From contig JADIZV010000002.1 in the NCBI GenBank assembly GCA_016704565.1, forward strand, positions 62,001-126,000: a DNA stretch of 64,000 nt, read 5' to 3'. Source of the DNA: Candidatus Phosphoribacter baldrii (lineage in GTDB: Bacteria > Actinomycetota > Actinomycetes > Actinomycetales > Dermatophilaceae). Within the stretch, counting starts at the first letter, position 1; each line of letters opens with the position of its first letter. The notes under the pieces were generated by a model. The model ran no database searches. It was given only the letters and a program-made list of their open reading frames with translations, and was not told where the DNA came from. The position numbers and the translations under genes were made by a program. This document shows positions 8,645 through 18,433 of this stretch, piece after piece.

Positions 8645-8660
8645 ATCGAGGCACCTCGAT
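8645..8660. promoter_or_regulatory. Palindrome upstream of clpC
   Basis: ATCGAGG-ca-CCTCGAT is a perfect inverted repeat 21 bases before the clpC ATG and just before its AGGAG ribosome site. A second inverted pair, GGTAACC (8608-8614) and GGTTACC (8638-8644), lies just upstream. They could be a repressor site for clpC or a 5' UTR hairpin. They do not match the ClgR or HspR sites I know. Confidence 0.35.
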
Positions 8661-8681
8661 CGACGGCAGGAGTGTTCAACG

Positions 8682-11240
<2,559 letters not shown>

Positions 11241-11288
11241 GGCCCGAACGAACACGCGGGAGGTCGGTGGGTGTCGTACCCTCTGGGC

Positions 11289-11708
11289 ATGACCGACGTG
11301 GGTCTCGACCCCCTCATCCGTGAGGAGGCAACACATTATGTGCTGCCTCTGGTCGGGCGTGAGGTCGACCAGTTGTGCATCGACTACGCCGTGACGTTGG
11401 TCGTCGAAGGCACCGACACTGTTCGGCTGGAGAGCCCGTTCACGCTGCACGTCGACGGGACGACGCACGTCGTCGACCCCGAACGGCTGGACACGGTCGC
11501 CATCGTTCTGCAGTTGCACCGTGCCGTCGTCACTCGTGCCGAAGCAGGCAAGGACGGCTCGCTAACGATCGCTTTCGACAGTGATCGGTGGCTGCGAGTC
11601 GACCCGCTTGAGGACGGCGAGGCGTGGGAGATCGGCGGAGGCCTGCCCCCCGTCACCCCGAGCTACTTCATCGCCGCCGAGCCAGGCGGCGGCGTCCGCC
11701 TGTCCTGA
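11289..11708 (+). CDS. DUF6188-like hypothetical protein
   Basis: Small soluble protein of 139 residues, acidic, starting MTDVGLDPLIREEATHY. It resembles short actinobacterial proteins (DUF6188 type) with a beta-rich pattern: LCIDYAVTLVVEG, TVRLESPFTLHVDG, GSLTIAFDSDRWLRVDP. These end with the W-I-GP-like block EAWEIGG. No catalytic motif is visible. I chose the ATG at 11289 over the GTG at 11271. It sits between clpC and the argA-like gene in the same direction. Function unknown. Confidence 0.65.
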   Translation: MTDVGLDPLIREEATHYVLPLVGREVDQLCIDYAVTLVVEGTDTVRLESPFTLHVDGTTHVVDPERLDTVAIVLQLHRAVVTRAEAGKDGSLTIAFDSDRWLRVDPLEDGEAWEIGGGLPPVTPSYFIAAEPGGGVRLS

Positions 11709-11733
11709 GCGGCACCCCCTACGATCAGGACCT

Positions 11734-12234
11734 GTGACCGGCCTGACGACCCGCCCGGCCCGCACGAGCGACGTGCGCGCCATCCGTGACATCGTCGCAC
11801 CCCTGGTTGCCGCCCGCCGTCTGGTCGCCAAGGATGCGGTGGCCTACTACGAGTCGATCCAGCAGTTCCGGATCGCCGAGATCGACGGGATCGTCGTCGG
11901 GTGCGGAGCGCTGCACGTGTTATGGGACGACCTGGCCGAAGTGCGGACCCTCGCGACCGCCCCCGGACACGCCGGTCACGGGGTTGGACACGCCGTCCTG
12001 GAGGCGCTCATCGACGACGCCCGAGTGCTCGGCGTGCAGCGGATCTTCTGCCTCACCTTCGAGACCGGCTTCTTCCGCCGACATGGCTTCCAACCCATCG
12101 ACGGGCAGGCCGTCCCGCCCGAGGTGTATGCCGAGCTGCTGCGGTCCTACGACGAAGGTGTCGCCGAGTTCCTCGACCTGGAACGCGTCAAGCCCAACAC
12201 TCTCGGCAACACTCGGATGCTGCTCACCCTGTGA
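11734..12234 (+). CDS. Amino-acid N-acetyltransferase, short ArgA type
   Basis: GNAT enzyme of 166 residues, close in size and pattern to mycobacterial Rv2747, which acetylates glutamate or glutamine in the first step of arginine synthesis without a kinase-like domain. The acetyl-CoA site lies at EVRTLATAPGHAGHGVGHAVLEALI (about residues 68-92; the R/Q-x-x-G-x-G/A loop). The signature ending RIFCLTFETGFFRRHGF is typical of the ArgA group. The GTG at 11734 fits the N-terminus LTTRPARTSDVRAIRDIV. It converges on the ABC ATPase gene with an 11-base overlap. Specificity is inferred. Confidence 0.82.
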   Translation: MTGLTTRPARTSDVRAIRDIVAPLVAARRLVAKDAVAYYESIQQFRIAEIDGIVVGCGALHVLWDDLAEVRTLATAPGHAGHGVGHAVLEALIDDARVLGVQRIFCLTFETGFFRRHGFQPIDGQAVPPEVYAELLRSYDEGVAEFLDLERVKPNTLGNTRMLLTL

Positions 12235-13282
12235 TCCCGCCGGGCGGCGCCGAGTAGATCCGGCGCACGACGTCCTCGATATCGGGCTCCTCGATGCTCA
12301 GGTCCCGCAGGGTCGCCCGCTCGGCCACAGCCGCCAGCACAGCCGCAGCCGTCGTGTCCGCGGCGTCGAAGGCCAGCCGCTGACGGACTCCCTCACCCTC
12401 TGCCCCCAGCCACCGGGTGTGCGGTATGCCGTGCAGCGCGTCCGTGGGCCGGTCCAGGTCGACGATGAGAACCCGTTGCGCCCCAACGGTTCCCGCAAGG
12501 CCGGACAAGGTGCCGTCGAACGCCAACCGGCCGTGGTCGACGACCAACACCCGGTCACAGAGCCGCTCGATGTCGCCCATGTCATGCGTCGTGAGCAACA
12601 ACGTGGTGCCGTGCTCACGGCGCTGGGCGATGAGGAACTCCCGCAGCCGAGCCTTGGACAGCACGTCCAGCCCGATCGTCGGCTCGTCGAGGATGATGAG
12701 TTCGGGCTCGTGCAGCAGCGCCGCCGCCACCTCGGCCCGCATCCGTTGTCCGAGGGACAGCGAGCGCACCGGTTGGGCGAGGGTGGGGCCCAGGTCGAGC
12801 AACTCGATCAACTGGCCGACCCGCGTGGCAGCCCGGCGGGGCTCGAGACGGTGGATGGCGGCGAGGATGTCGAAAGATTCCCCCAACGGCAGGTCCCACC
12901 ACAGTTGAGACCGCTGCCCGAAGACGACGCCGATCCGTCGGGCCAGCTCGCGGCGCCCGCGCATCGGGTCCAGGCCGCAGGTGCGCGCGGTGCCCGAGGT
13001 GGGGGCGAGGATGCCGGTGAGCATCTTGATCGTCGTGGACTTGCCTGCCCCGTTGGCACCGATGTAGCCGACCGCCTCGCCACGCCCTACCGAGAAGGTC
13101 ATCGCGTCAACCGCGGCGAGATCGGTGTCGCCGCGACGCCGGAACACCCGGGTGAGCCGTTCAACGGAGATGACCGCGTCCGAGTGCGCGTCCGAGTCCG
13201 CGTCGCCGTGCGCGGCCGCGGCCGACCCGTCGTCAGGCCGTCCAGCCGTCGGTCTGAAGGCCCTGCCAGTCGTCATCGTCAT
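12224..13282 (-). CDS. ABC-2 type exporter, ATP-binding subunit
   Basis: ATPase of 352 residues, last gene of a three-gene exporter operon. After a poorly conserved, Asp/His-rich N-terminus (about 35 residues) the ABC domain shows Walker A GANGAGKST, Q-loop GVVFGQRSQLWWDLP, signature SLSLGQRMR, Walker B LIILDEPTIGLD and the H-loop TTHDM. A C-terminal extension of about 100 residues follows, as in DrrA/NatA-type ATPases. The FGQRSQLWW Q-loop is typical of the partners of DUF990-type permeases. The ATG at 13282 overlaps the permease stop (ATGA), indicating coupling. Substrate unknown. Confidence 0.92.
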   Translation of the reverse strand: MTMTTGRAFRPTAGRPDDGSAAAAHGDADSDAHSDAVISVERLTRVFRRRGDTDLAAVDAMTFSVGRGEAVGYIGANGAGKSTTIKMLTGILAPTSGTARTCGLDPMRGRRELARRIGVVFGQRSQLWWDLPLGESFDILAAIHRLEPRRAATRVGQLIELLDLGPTLAQPVRSLSLGQRMRAEVAAALLHEPELIILDEPTIGLDVLSKARLREFLIAQRREHGTTLLLTTHDMGDIERLCDRVLVVDHGRLAFDGTLSGLAGTVGAQRVLIVDLDRPTDALHGIPHTRWLGAEGEGVRQRLAFDAADTTAAAVLAAVAERATLRDLSIEEPDIEDVVRRIYSAPPGGITG

Positions 13283-14091
13283 CCTCCCGCGCCTTGATAG
13301 TGCCGCACGCCGCGACCCCAGGCCAGCAGCGCGACGCCCCAGACCCACGCCGCCGCGACCGGGAGCCACCAGGCCATCGACGGGCTGGCCGCGTCGCCGC
13401 CGGGCAGCCCGAGGATCACCAACGTCGGCAGGTATGCCGTGAACGCCGCCGGCACGACGAAGGTGAAGAAGATCCGCACCGGGTCGGGGAAGACGAGCGA
13501 ACTCTGCTGCGCGGCATACGCGCCGCCGTAGGTGAAGACGTTGGCGAACTCACGACCGTCCAACAGCCAGAACTGCAGGCCCGCGACGGCGACGAAGAGC
13601 GCGGCCATGATCGCGGTCCCGAACGTGATGGCAAGAGCGAGCATCCCGATGGTTGCCGCCGTCGGCTGCACGCCGCCCCGGATCAGCGCGATGGCCAGGA
13701 CGACGACCGCCACGCTGATCCGGCCGAGCCGGCGCAGCGACACCTCGCTGGTCATGAGCTGCCCGAGCAGCGAGAGCGGACGCAGGTAGAAGACGTCGAG
13801 CTTGCCTTCCCGGATGTAGGTCGGCAGGCGGTCGCAGTGGCCGACGAGCAGGTCGGCGGCGGCGAAGGTGAGGTTGGCGAGGGCGAAGACGAGCAACGCG
13901 GCGGTGAAGTCCAGACCGCCCAGCCGCGGGGTGTTGTGGAAGATGACGTAGACCTCGGTCAGCTCGGCCAGCCCAGCAAACAGGGTGGCGAACAGGTCGG
14001 TGGCGAACGACACGCGGTAGCCCGCCTGGGCGCGCACCCGCGAGCGCAGGATCGTCCGGTATGCCGCCCACGACCCTTCACGGTTAGCCAC
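13279..14091 (-). CDS. ABC-2 type exporter permease (DUF990-like), second copy
   Basis: Integral membrane protein of 270 residues with about six hydrophobic segments, e.g. LLVFALANLTFAAADLLVG, ISVAVVVLAIALIRGG, AATIGMLALAITFGTAIM and WLPVAAAWVWGVALLAWG. The motif REGKLDVFYLRPLSLLGQ is characteristic of the DUF990/ABC2_membrane_6 permeases that come in pairs with one ATPase. It overlaps the upstream permease gene by 8 bases and the ATPase gene by 4. The exporter is therefore probably a heterodimeric membrane pair with an ATPase dimer. Confidence 0.88.
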   Translation of the reverse strand: MANREGSWAAYRTILRSRVRAQAGYRVSFATDLFATLFAGLAELTEVYVIFHNTPRLGGLDFTAALLVFALANLTFAAADLLVGHCDRLPTYIREGKLDVFYLRPLSLLGQLMTSEVSLRRLGRISVAVVVLAIALIRGGVQPTAATIGMLALAITFGTAIMAALFVAVAGLQFWLLDGREFANVFTYGGAYAAQQSSLVFPDPVRIFFTFVVPAAFTAYLPTLVILGLPGGDAASPSMAWWLPVAAAWVWGVALLAWGRGVRHYQGAGG

Positions 14092-14890
14092 CCTGCACCT
14101 CCAACCGGCGTCGACCCGCAGCGGTGGTCAGAGCAGCGCCGATCCCAAGCCCGAGCACCCAGCCGACCTGGATGGCGACCAGACGCGCGGCACCCGGGCC
14201 TGCGGCATACCCGCTGAGGATGTCGATCGGAGTCTGGATGAGCGATGGGAACGGGGTCGCAGCGGCGAGGGCACGCAGCCAGTCGGGGAACCAGTGGACC
14301 GGAACGTAGAGGCCGGCGAACAGCGTCGCAACGATGCCGTAGGCAAGGAGGATCCCGCGAATCTCGATGATCCAGAACGCAATACAGTTAACGAGGTAGT
14401 GACCGAGGAACGCGATCGCGACAGCGAGAGCAATCGAGACCAGGCCGAGGACCCACTCAACCGGGCCTGCTGGGAAGGTCATCCCCGAGTAGAGCGAGCC
14501 GATGACGATCATCGGTGCTCCGCGCACCAGCAGGGCCAGGGCGCCCCGACCGAGGTCGGCCGCGAGGTAACTCAGATACGGCGGGACCGGCCGCAGGAAG
14601 TCCGCCGCGATGTCGCCCGTGCGCACGCGATCGGCGAGCTCGCTCCAGCCCCACACCGCGACCGAGCCGAGCAACACCTGGCCCCACCATGCGTAGGACG
14701 ACATCGCGCGCTCGTCGTAGCCAGCCACGGTCGCCCCGGCACCGGCCACCGCGCCCATGAGGATCGAGGCTCGGATGACGCCGAAGACGGAGTTGGTGAC
14801 TATCCCGGCCGCCAGGGCCAGCCGGTAGGTCGCCTGCCTCCGGAACCCGGCCCGGGCCAGCAGCCCGTAGGTCCGTAGGTCAGCGCGCAC
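14084..14890 (-). CDS. ABC-2 type exporter permease (DUF990-like), first gene of operon
   Basis: Permease of 268 residues, first gene of the exporter operon. N-terminus MRADLRTYGLLARAGFRRQATYRLA is the cytoplasmic lead common in this family. It is followed by about six membrane segments and the motif RTGDIAADFLRPVPPYLSYLA, the counterpart of the RP-containing loop in the second permease. The pair plus ATPase resembles exporters linked to antibiotic or viologen resistance, but the cargo is not identifiable here. Its 5' region (14891-14991) contains two copies of the dispersed 8-mer. Confidence 0.88.
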   Translation of the reverse strand: MRADLRTYGLLARAGFRRQATYRLALAAGIVTNSVFGVIRASILMGAVAGAGATVAGYDERAMSSYAWWGQVLLGSVAVWGWSELADRVRTGDIAADFLRPVPPYLSYLAADLGRGALALLVRGAPMIVIGSLYSGMTFPAGPVEWVLGLVSIALAVAIAFLGHYLVNCIAFWIIEIRGILLAYGIVATLFAGLYVPVHWFPDWLRALAAATPFPSLIQTPIDILSGYAAGPGAARLVAIQVGWVLGLGIGAALTTAAGRRRLEVQGG

Positions 14891-14991
14891 AAACTCGCGA
14901 GCCTACGCCCGGGTATGCCGTCCGGCAACCTACGCCTGCGCAAGGACGGTGCGGGCGACGGAGTGGGGCGGCATACCCGATGCGAGGGCAG

Positions 14992-16713
14992 TCAGAGCCG
15001 GGCCTGCCATTTGTCCGCCCAGACCAGGTCGTTGGGCGTGCCCCGGAAGGGCGAGCGGCCCTCCAACTTGTCGATGACCTGGCGGATCGTCTCGGGGTTG
15101 GCGTCGTAGGCGTTGACCAGGCACTTGACCATCGTCGCGTCGTGCAGGTGGGTCGTGTAGTTGTGGGAGACCATGAAGGTGGGGACCTCCCAGACGTACC
15201 ACGGGCATTCGTTGCTCATCGCGGTCTTCCAGATGATCCGGTAGTTGTTCTGCGCGCCGTAACCGACGACCTCGGCGACGATGAGCGCCGCATCGACCTC
15301 GCGACGGTAGGCCAGGGTCGAGCCCTTGACTCGGCTCGTGCCGTCGTTGACGGTCACCTCGTAGCCGCGCTCGGTGAGCAGCCGGAGGTAGGTCTGCACC
15401 GTGGCGTCGGAGGCGGCCATGATGCCGCCCTGCTCGCCGGTGAGGTGATAGAGCCGAATCCGGCGGTGGTCGCGGGGGTTGAGCGGCAGCTGGTCGAGGG
15501 TGTTCTTGACCAGCGTGATGCCTCGGTCCGCGGCGTCGGCCCGCATGGCCAGGTGCTCCTCGCAGCCGACGACGGCGAGGTCCTCGGGCGTGCGCAGCAA
15601 CGTGCCAGCGGCCTGCTGGAGGTGCAGGTTGAGCTTGGCCTTGAGCCCGAGGATGCGTCGGTTGGCGTCGTCGAGGCGCTCCTTGGTGATGATCCCGCGC
15701 TCGATGCCGGCCTTCATGAAGCCGAAGTCCTCCTTCAGGTCGTTGAAGAAGAGGAAGGCGTCGCAGCCGGCGGCGATGGCCTGGGGGACGTAGTCCTCGC
15801 GGCGCATCGCCGACGTCATGCCGAGCATGTGCGACGCGTCGGTGATGACGGCCCCGTTGAAGCCCAGCTGGGTCTTGAGCAGCCCGTTGATGAGTTCCTC
15901 GGCCAGGGTGGCCGGGAGGATGTCGGCGTCGGTCAGCGCCGGGTTGAGCTGCTGTTGGTAGTGCGGCAGGGCGATGTGCCCTGCCATCACCATCTCAACG
16001 CCGTTGGCGATGTGGGCTCGGTAGACCTCGCCGAAGCCGGCCTCCCACTCGGCCGGGGTGAGCTCGTTGACGCCCAGGACGAGATGCTGGTCGCGCTCCT
16101 CGGTGCCGTCGCCGGGCCAGTGCTTGATGCAGGTGAGCACGCCGGACTCGCGCTGCCCCTGGACGAACGGGATCGTGTAGCGGATGACGTCGGCGGCGTT
16201 CGTGCCGTAGGCGCGGGTGTTGACGATGGTGTTGCGCCAGTTCTGCAGGACATCGACGCAGGGGTCGAAGTTGAGGTTGACGCCGATGGCCCGCATCTCC
16301 CGCCCGGAGACAAAGCCGGCATTGAAGGCGACATCGGTCGAGCCGGACGCTTCGGTCTGGGCGCCCGAGGCGACGTAGGTGCCGTCGGACATCGCGCCGT
16401 TGCCGCCGGAGTCGCAGTTGGCGGCGACGAGCATGGGGATCTTGGACGCGCTCTGCAGCCGGTTGAGCAGGCCCTGCACGGTCGCCGCGTCGCCGCCGTG
16501 ATAGCGGGCCAGCCCGATGTGGAACTTCTCGATGATCTGCTCGGCGGTGTAGGCGTTGCCCGAGAAGCTGTCCTCGCCGAAGAAGAACAGGTTGGTGAAC
16601 AGCTGCCCGACCTGCTCGTCGAGGGTCATCGAGGCCAAGGTCTGCTCGACCCAGGCGATCTGGTCGGCGTCGAGGTGGTAGGGAGCGGCGGTGAGGTCGA
16701 CGAGGGTGGGCAT
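14992..16713 (-). CDS. Glycoside hydrolase family 3 (NagZ-like)
   Basis: Enzyme of 573 residues, probably a retaining beta-N-acetylhexosaminidase or related GH3 glycosidase. The N-terminal TIM barrel shows the GH3 order: SMTLDEQVGQLF, then IPMLVAANCDSGGNGAM, the KHWPGDGTEERDQH block matching the NagZ signature KHFPGHG-x-DSH, and GAVITDASHMLGM, where the Asp is the expected nucleophile. The C-terminal region (about 380-573) looks like a GH3 C-terminal domain. No signal peptide is visible, so it is probably cytoplasmic. It lies 15 bases after the HAD gene in the same operon. A role in peptidoglycan recycling is possible. Confidence 0.88.
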   Translation of the reverse strand: MPTLVDLTAAPYHLDADQIAWVEQTLASMTLDEQVGQLFTNLFFFGEDSFSGNAYTAEQIIEKFHIGLARYHGGDAATVQGLLNRLQSASKIPMLVAANCDSGGNGAMSDGTYVASGAQTEASGSTDVAFNAGFVSGREMRAIGVNLNFDPCVDVLQNWRNTIVNTRAYGTNAADVIRYTIPFVQGQRESGVLTCIKHWPGDGTEERDQHLVLGVNELTPAEWEAGFGEVYRAHIANGVEMVMAGHIALPHYQQQLNPALTDADILPATLAEELINGLLKTQLGFNGAVITDASHMLGMTSAMRREDYVPQAIAAGCDAFLFFNDLKEDFGFMKAGIERGIITKERLDDANRRILGLKAKLNLHLQQAAGTLLRTPEDLAVVGCEEHLAMRADAADRGITLVKNTLDQLPLNPRDHRRIRLYHLTGEQGGIMAASDATVQTYLRLLTERGYEVTVNDGTSRVKGSTLAYRREVDAALIVAEVVGYGAQNNYRIIWKTAMSNECPWYVWEVPTFMVSHNYTTHLHDATMVKCLVNAYDANPETIRQVIDKLEGRSPFRGTPNDLVWADKWQARL

Positions 16714-16728
16714 GTCAGTGGGTCCCTT

Positions 16729-17664
16729 TCACTTGCCCTGAGGCATGGTGATGGTCGTGACGCCCGAGCGGGTCTCCCAGGGGACCTCGCCGGGCAATGT
16801 GGCGTTGAACTCGTCGATAAGTCGGCGCTGATAGTCGCCGGCGAAGCTGCCGTCGAGGAACTTCGGCAGCGCCTCGGCGGTGAACCGGCGCCACGAGCCG
16901 GCCTCGTCACCGGGGAGGATCGGGTAGTAGAGACACCCCACCTTCGCGGCAGCGTCGCGGTCGCCGGGGGCGTCGCCGATGAGCAGGATCTTGTCGTCCG
17001 CGTACTTTCCCTTCGCGGCATACTCGACGTGCTCGGCCTTGCTGCCCATCTCCTGGCCGGCGATGACCTTCATGTAGGGCGCCAGACCGTGCGCGGCCCA
17101 TTCATATTCCAGCGCGTGCAGCGGCGTCGCCGACACGGTCATGCAGTCGACGTCGGCCTGCATCGCCTCGAAGGCCGCACGGACGCCCGGGAACGGCCCG
17201 CACCCGTGCACCATGTCCGCGATCGCGGCATTGACCGCGTCGCCCCACGCGATCGCGCGGTGGATCGTCTCGGAGGGGTATGCCGCCGCGAACGCCGCGA
17301 TTCCCTTGTCGGTCAGCGGGTATTCGCTCTCGATGAACTGGGTCAGCTCGGGGTAGTCGGGGATGACGACGCCGCGCTCGGCCACGTCGACCCGGTCGCG
17401 CAGCAGGTCGAGCACCTGGCGCAGCGCCAGCCACCGGTTCAGGCCCCGGGTCACCGAGCCGAGGTTGACAAACAGGGCCGTCTGTCGGGCCAGCGTCGAG
17501 ATCGGCTGGAGCCCCCAGTGCTTGATGTAGCACGGCGTGAAGCATTCCTGGTGCTTGATGTCCATCGCGTCCATCGCGCAGCCGTCCGAGTCGATGCCGA
17601 CGAAGAACTGGTGTTCGGGCTGAAAGTCGACAAGGACTCGGGCGACGTCGGGGATGGGGGTCAT
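16729..17664 (-). CDS. HAD-superfamily hydrolase
   Basis: Phosphatase-like protein of 311 residues. The DxD motif is changed to GIDSDGCAMDAMD (about residues 23-35), keeping the nucleophile Asp and the Asp two on. The mid motif is DCMTVSATP, and KILLIGDAPGDRDAAAKVG gives the Mg-binding GDxxxD block. The cap region is about 120 residues. The ATG at 17664 follows AGGAG. It starts the operon that includes the GH3 gene, so it may dephosphorylate a sugar released or used by that enzyme; this is inference. It is divergent from gluconokinase across a 226-base gap. Confidence 0.85.
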   Translation of the reverse strand: MTPIPDVARVLVDFQPEHQFFVGIDSDGCAMDAMDIKHQECFTPCYIKHWGLQPISTLARQTALFVNLGSVTRGLNRWLALRQVLDLLRDRVDVAERGVVIPDYPELTQFIESEYPLTDKGIAAFAAAYPSETIHRAIAWGDAVNAAIADMVHGCGPFPGVRAAFEAMQADVDCMTVSATPLHALEYEWAAHGLAPYMKVIAGQEMGSKAEHVEYAAKGKYADDKILLIGDAPGDRDAAAKVGCLYYPILPGDEAGSWRRFTAEALPKFLDGSFAGDYQRRLIDEFNATLPGEVPWETRSGVTTITMPQGK

Positions 17665-17872
17665 CGGTGACTCCTGCGCGTTCGGGGCTGCGGCTGGCCG
17701 TGGCTTCGTGTCCAGACCAGTCCACTCCGGCTCGGCCGCAACGGCTACCGGTTGCCGTCGGTTGCCACTGGGGACCCGTCCCCGCCGTATGCCGTGCCGC
17801 CCGGCTCCCACGCCGAGGGTTGCCTGGGCGCGTGGCAACGGACGGCAACCTTCGCGGATGGGCGGGGGTGGG

Positions 17873-17889
17873 CGGCATACGGTATGCCG
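17873..17889. promoter_or_regulatory. Inverted pair of the 8-mer at the gluconokinase start
   Basis: CGGCATAC-g-GTATGCCG is a perfect palindrome of two dispersed-motif copies, directly before the ATG at 17891 and covering the place where a ribosome site would be. It could be an operator, an RNA hairpin hiding the start, or a chance pairing of motif copies. A third copy is at 17787. Confidence 0.45.
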
Positions 17890-17890
17890 C

Positions 17891-18433
17891 ATGGTCCAGC
17901 CCCGGGAGGTGACAGTCCCCTCCGTCGTCGTCATCGGGGTGTCCGGCTCGGGCAAGTCGACGGTGGCCGCGCGTCTGGCCGCGCGTCTGGGCCGGGAGTT
18001 TGTCGAAGGGGACGAGTTCCACCCGGCCGAGAATGTTGCCAAGATGTCCGCCGGCATCCCGCTCACCGATGAGGATCGGTTGCCCTGGCTGGGTGCCCTG
18101 GCGGGCGTCCTGGCCGAGCGGGCCGCGAGCGGCATACCGGTCGTGCTGTCCTGCTCGGCGCTGCGGCGGCGCTACCGCGAGATCCTGCGCGCGGGCGACC
18201 CGAGTCTGGTCCTCATCCACGTGCATGGCACGGCAGAGGTGCTCCGCAACCGGATCGAGGCGCGACGCGACCACTTCATGCCGCCAAACCTCCTGGAGAG
18301 CCAACTGGCGAGCATGGAGCCGCTCGCGCAGGACGAGCCGGGTGTGACGGTGAGCGTCGTGGGCAGCCCGGACGAGGTGTTCGAGCGGGCCGTGGCGGCG
18401 TTGGCTGGGCTGAGGTCCGTCAGGACCGGTTGA
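17891..18433 (+). CDS. gntK: Gluconokinase
   Basis: P-loop kinase of 180 residues that phosphorylates gluconate to 6-phosphogluconate. Walker A is VIGVSGSGKST; substrate-side motifs are EGDEFHPAENVAKMSAGIPLTDEDRLPWL and SCSALRRRYREILR; the lid region is RRDHFMPPNLLESQLASMEPL. All match the GntK family, with normal length. The ATG at 17891 is preceded by an unusual palindrome rather than a clear ribosome site; the GTG at 17909 is an alternative start. Divergent from the HAD/GH3 operon and convergent with the VWA gene (14-base overlap). Confidence 0.95.
   Translation: MVQPREVTVPSVVVIGVSGSGKSTVAARLAARLGREFVEGDEFHPAENVAKMSAGIPLTDEDRLPWLGALAGVLAERAASGIPVVLSCSALRRRYREILRAGDPSLVLIHVHGTAEVLRNRIEARRDHFMPPNLLESQLASMEPLAQDEPGVTVSVVGSPDEVFERAVAALAGLRSVRTG

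Noticed and set aside
14980..17670. Plus-strand open frame of about 900 codons over the GH3 and HAD genes
   Set aside because: The minus strand carries two clear enzyme families with ribosome sites; the plus frame has no recognisable domain.
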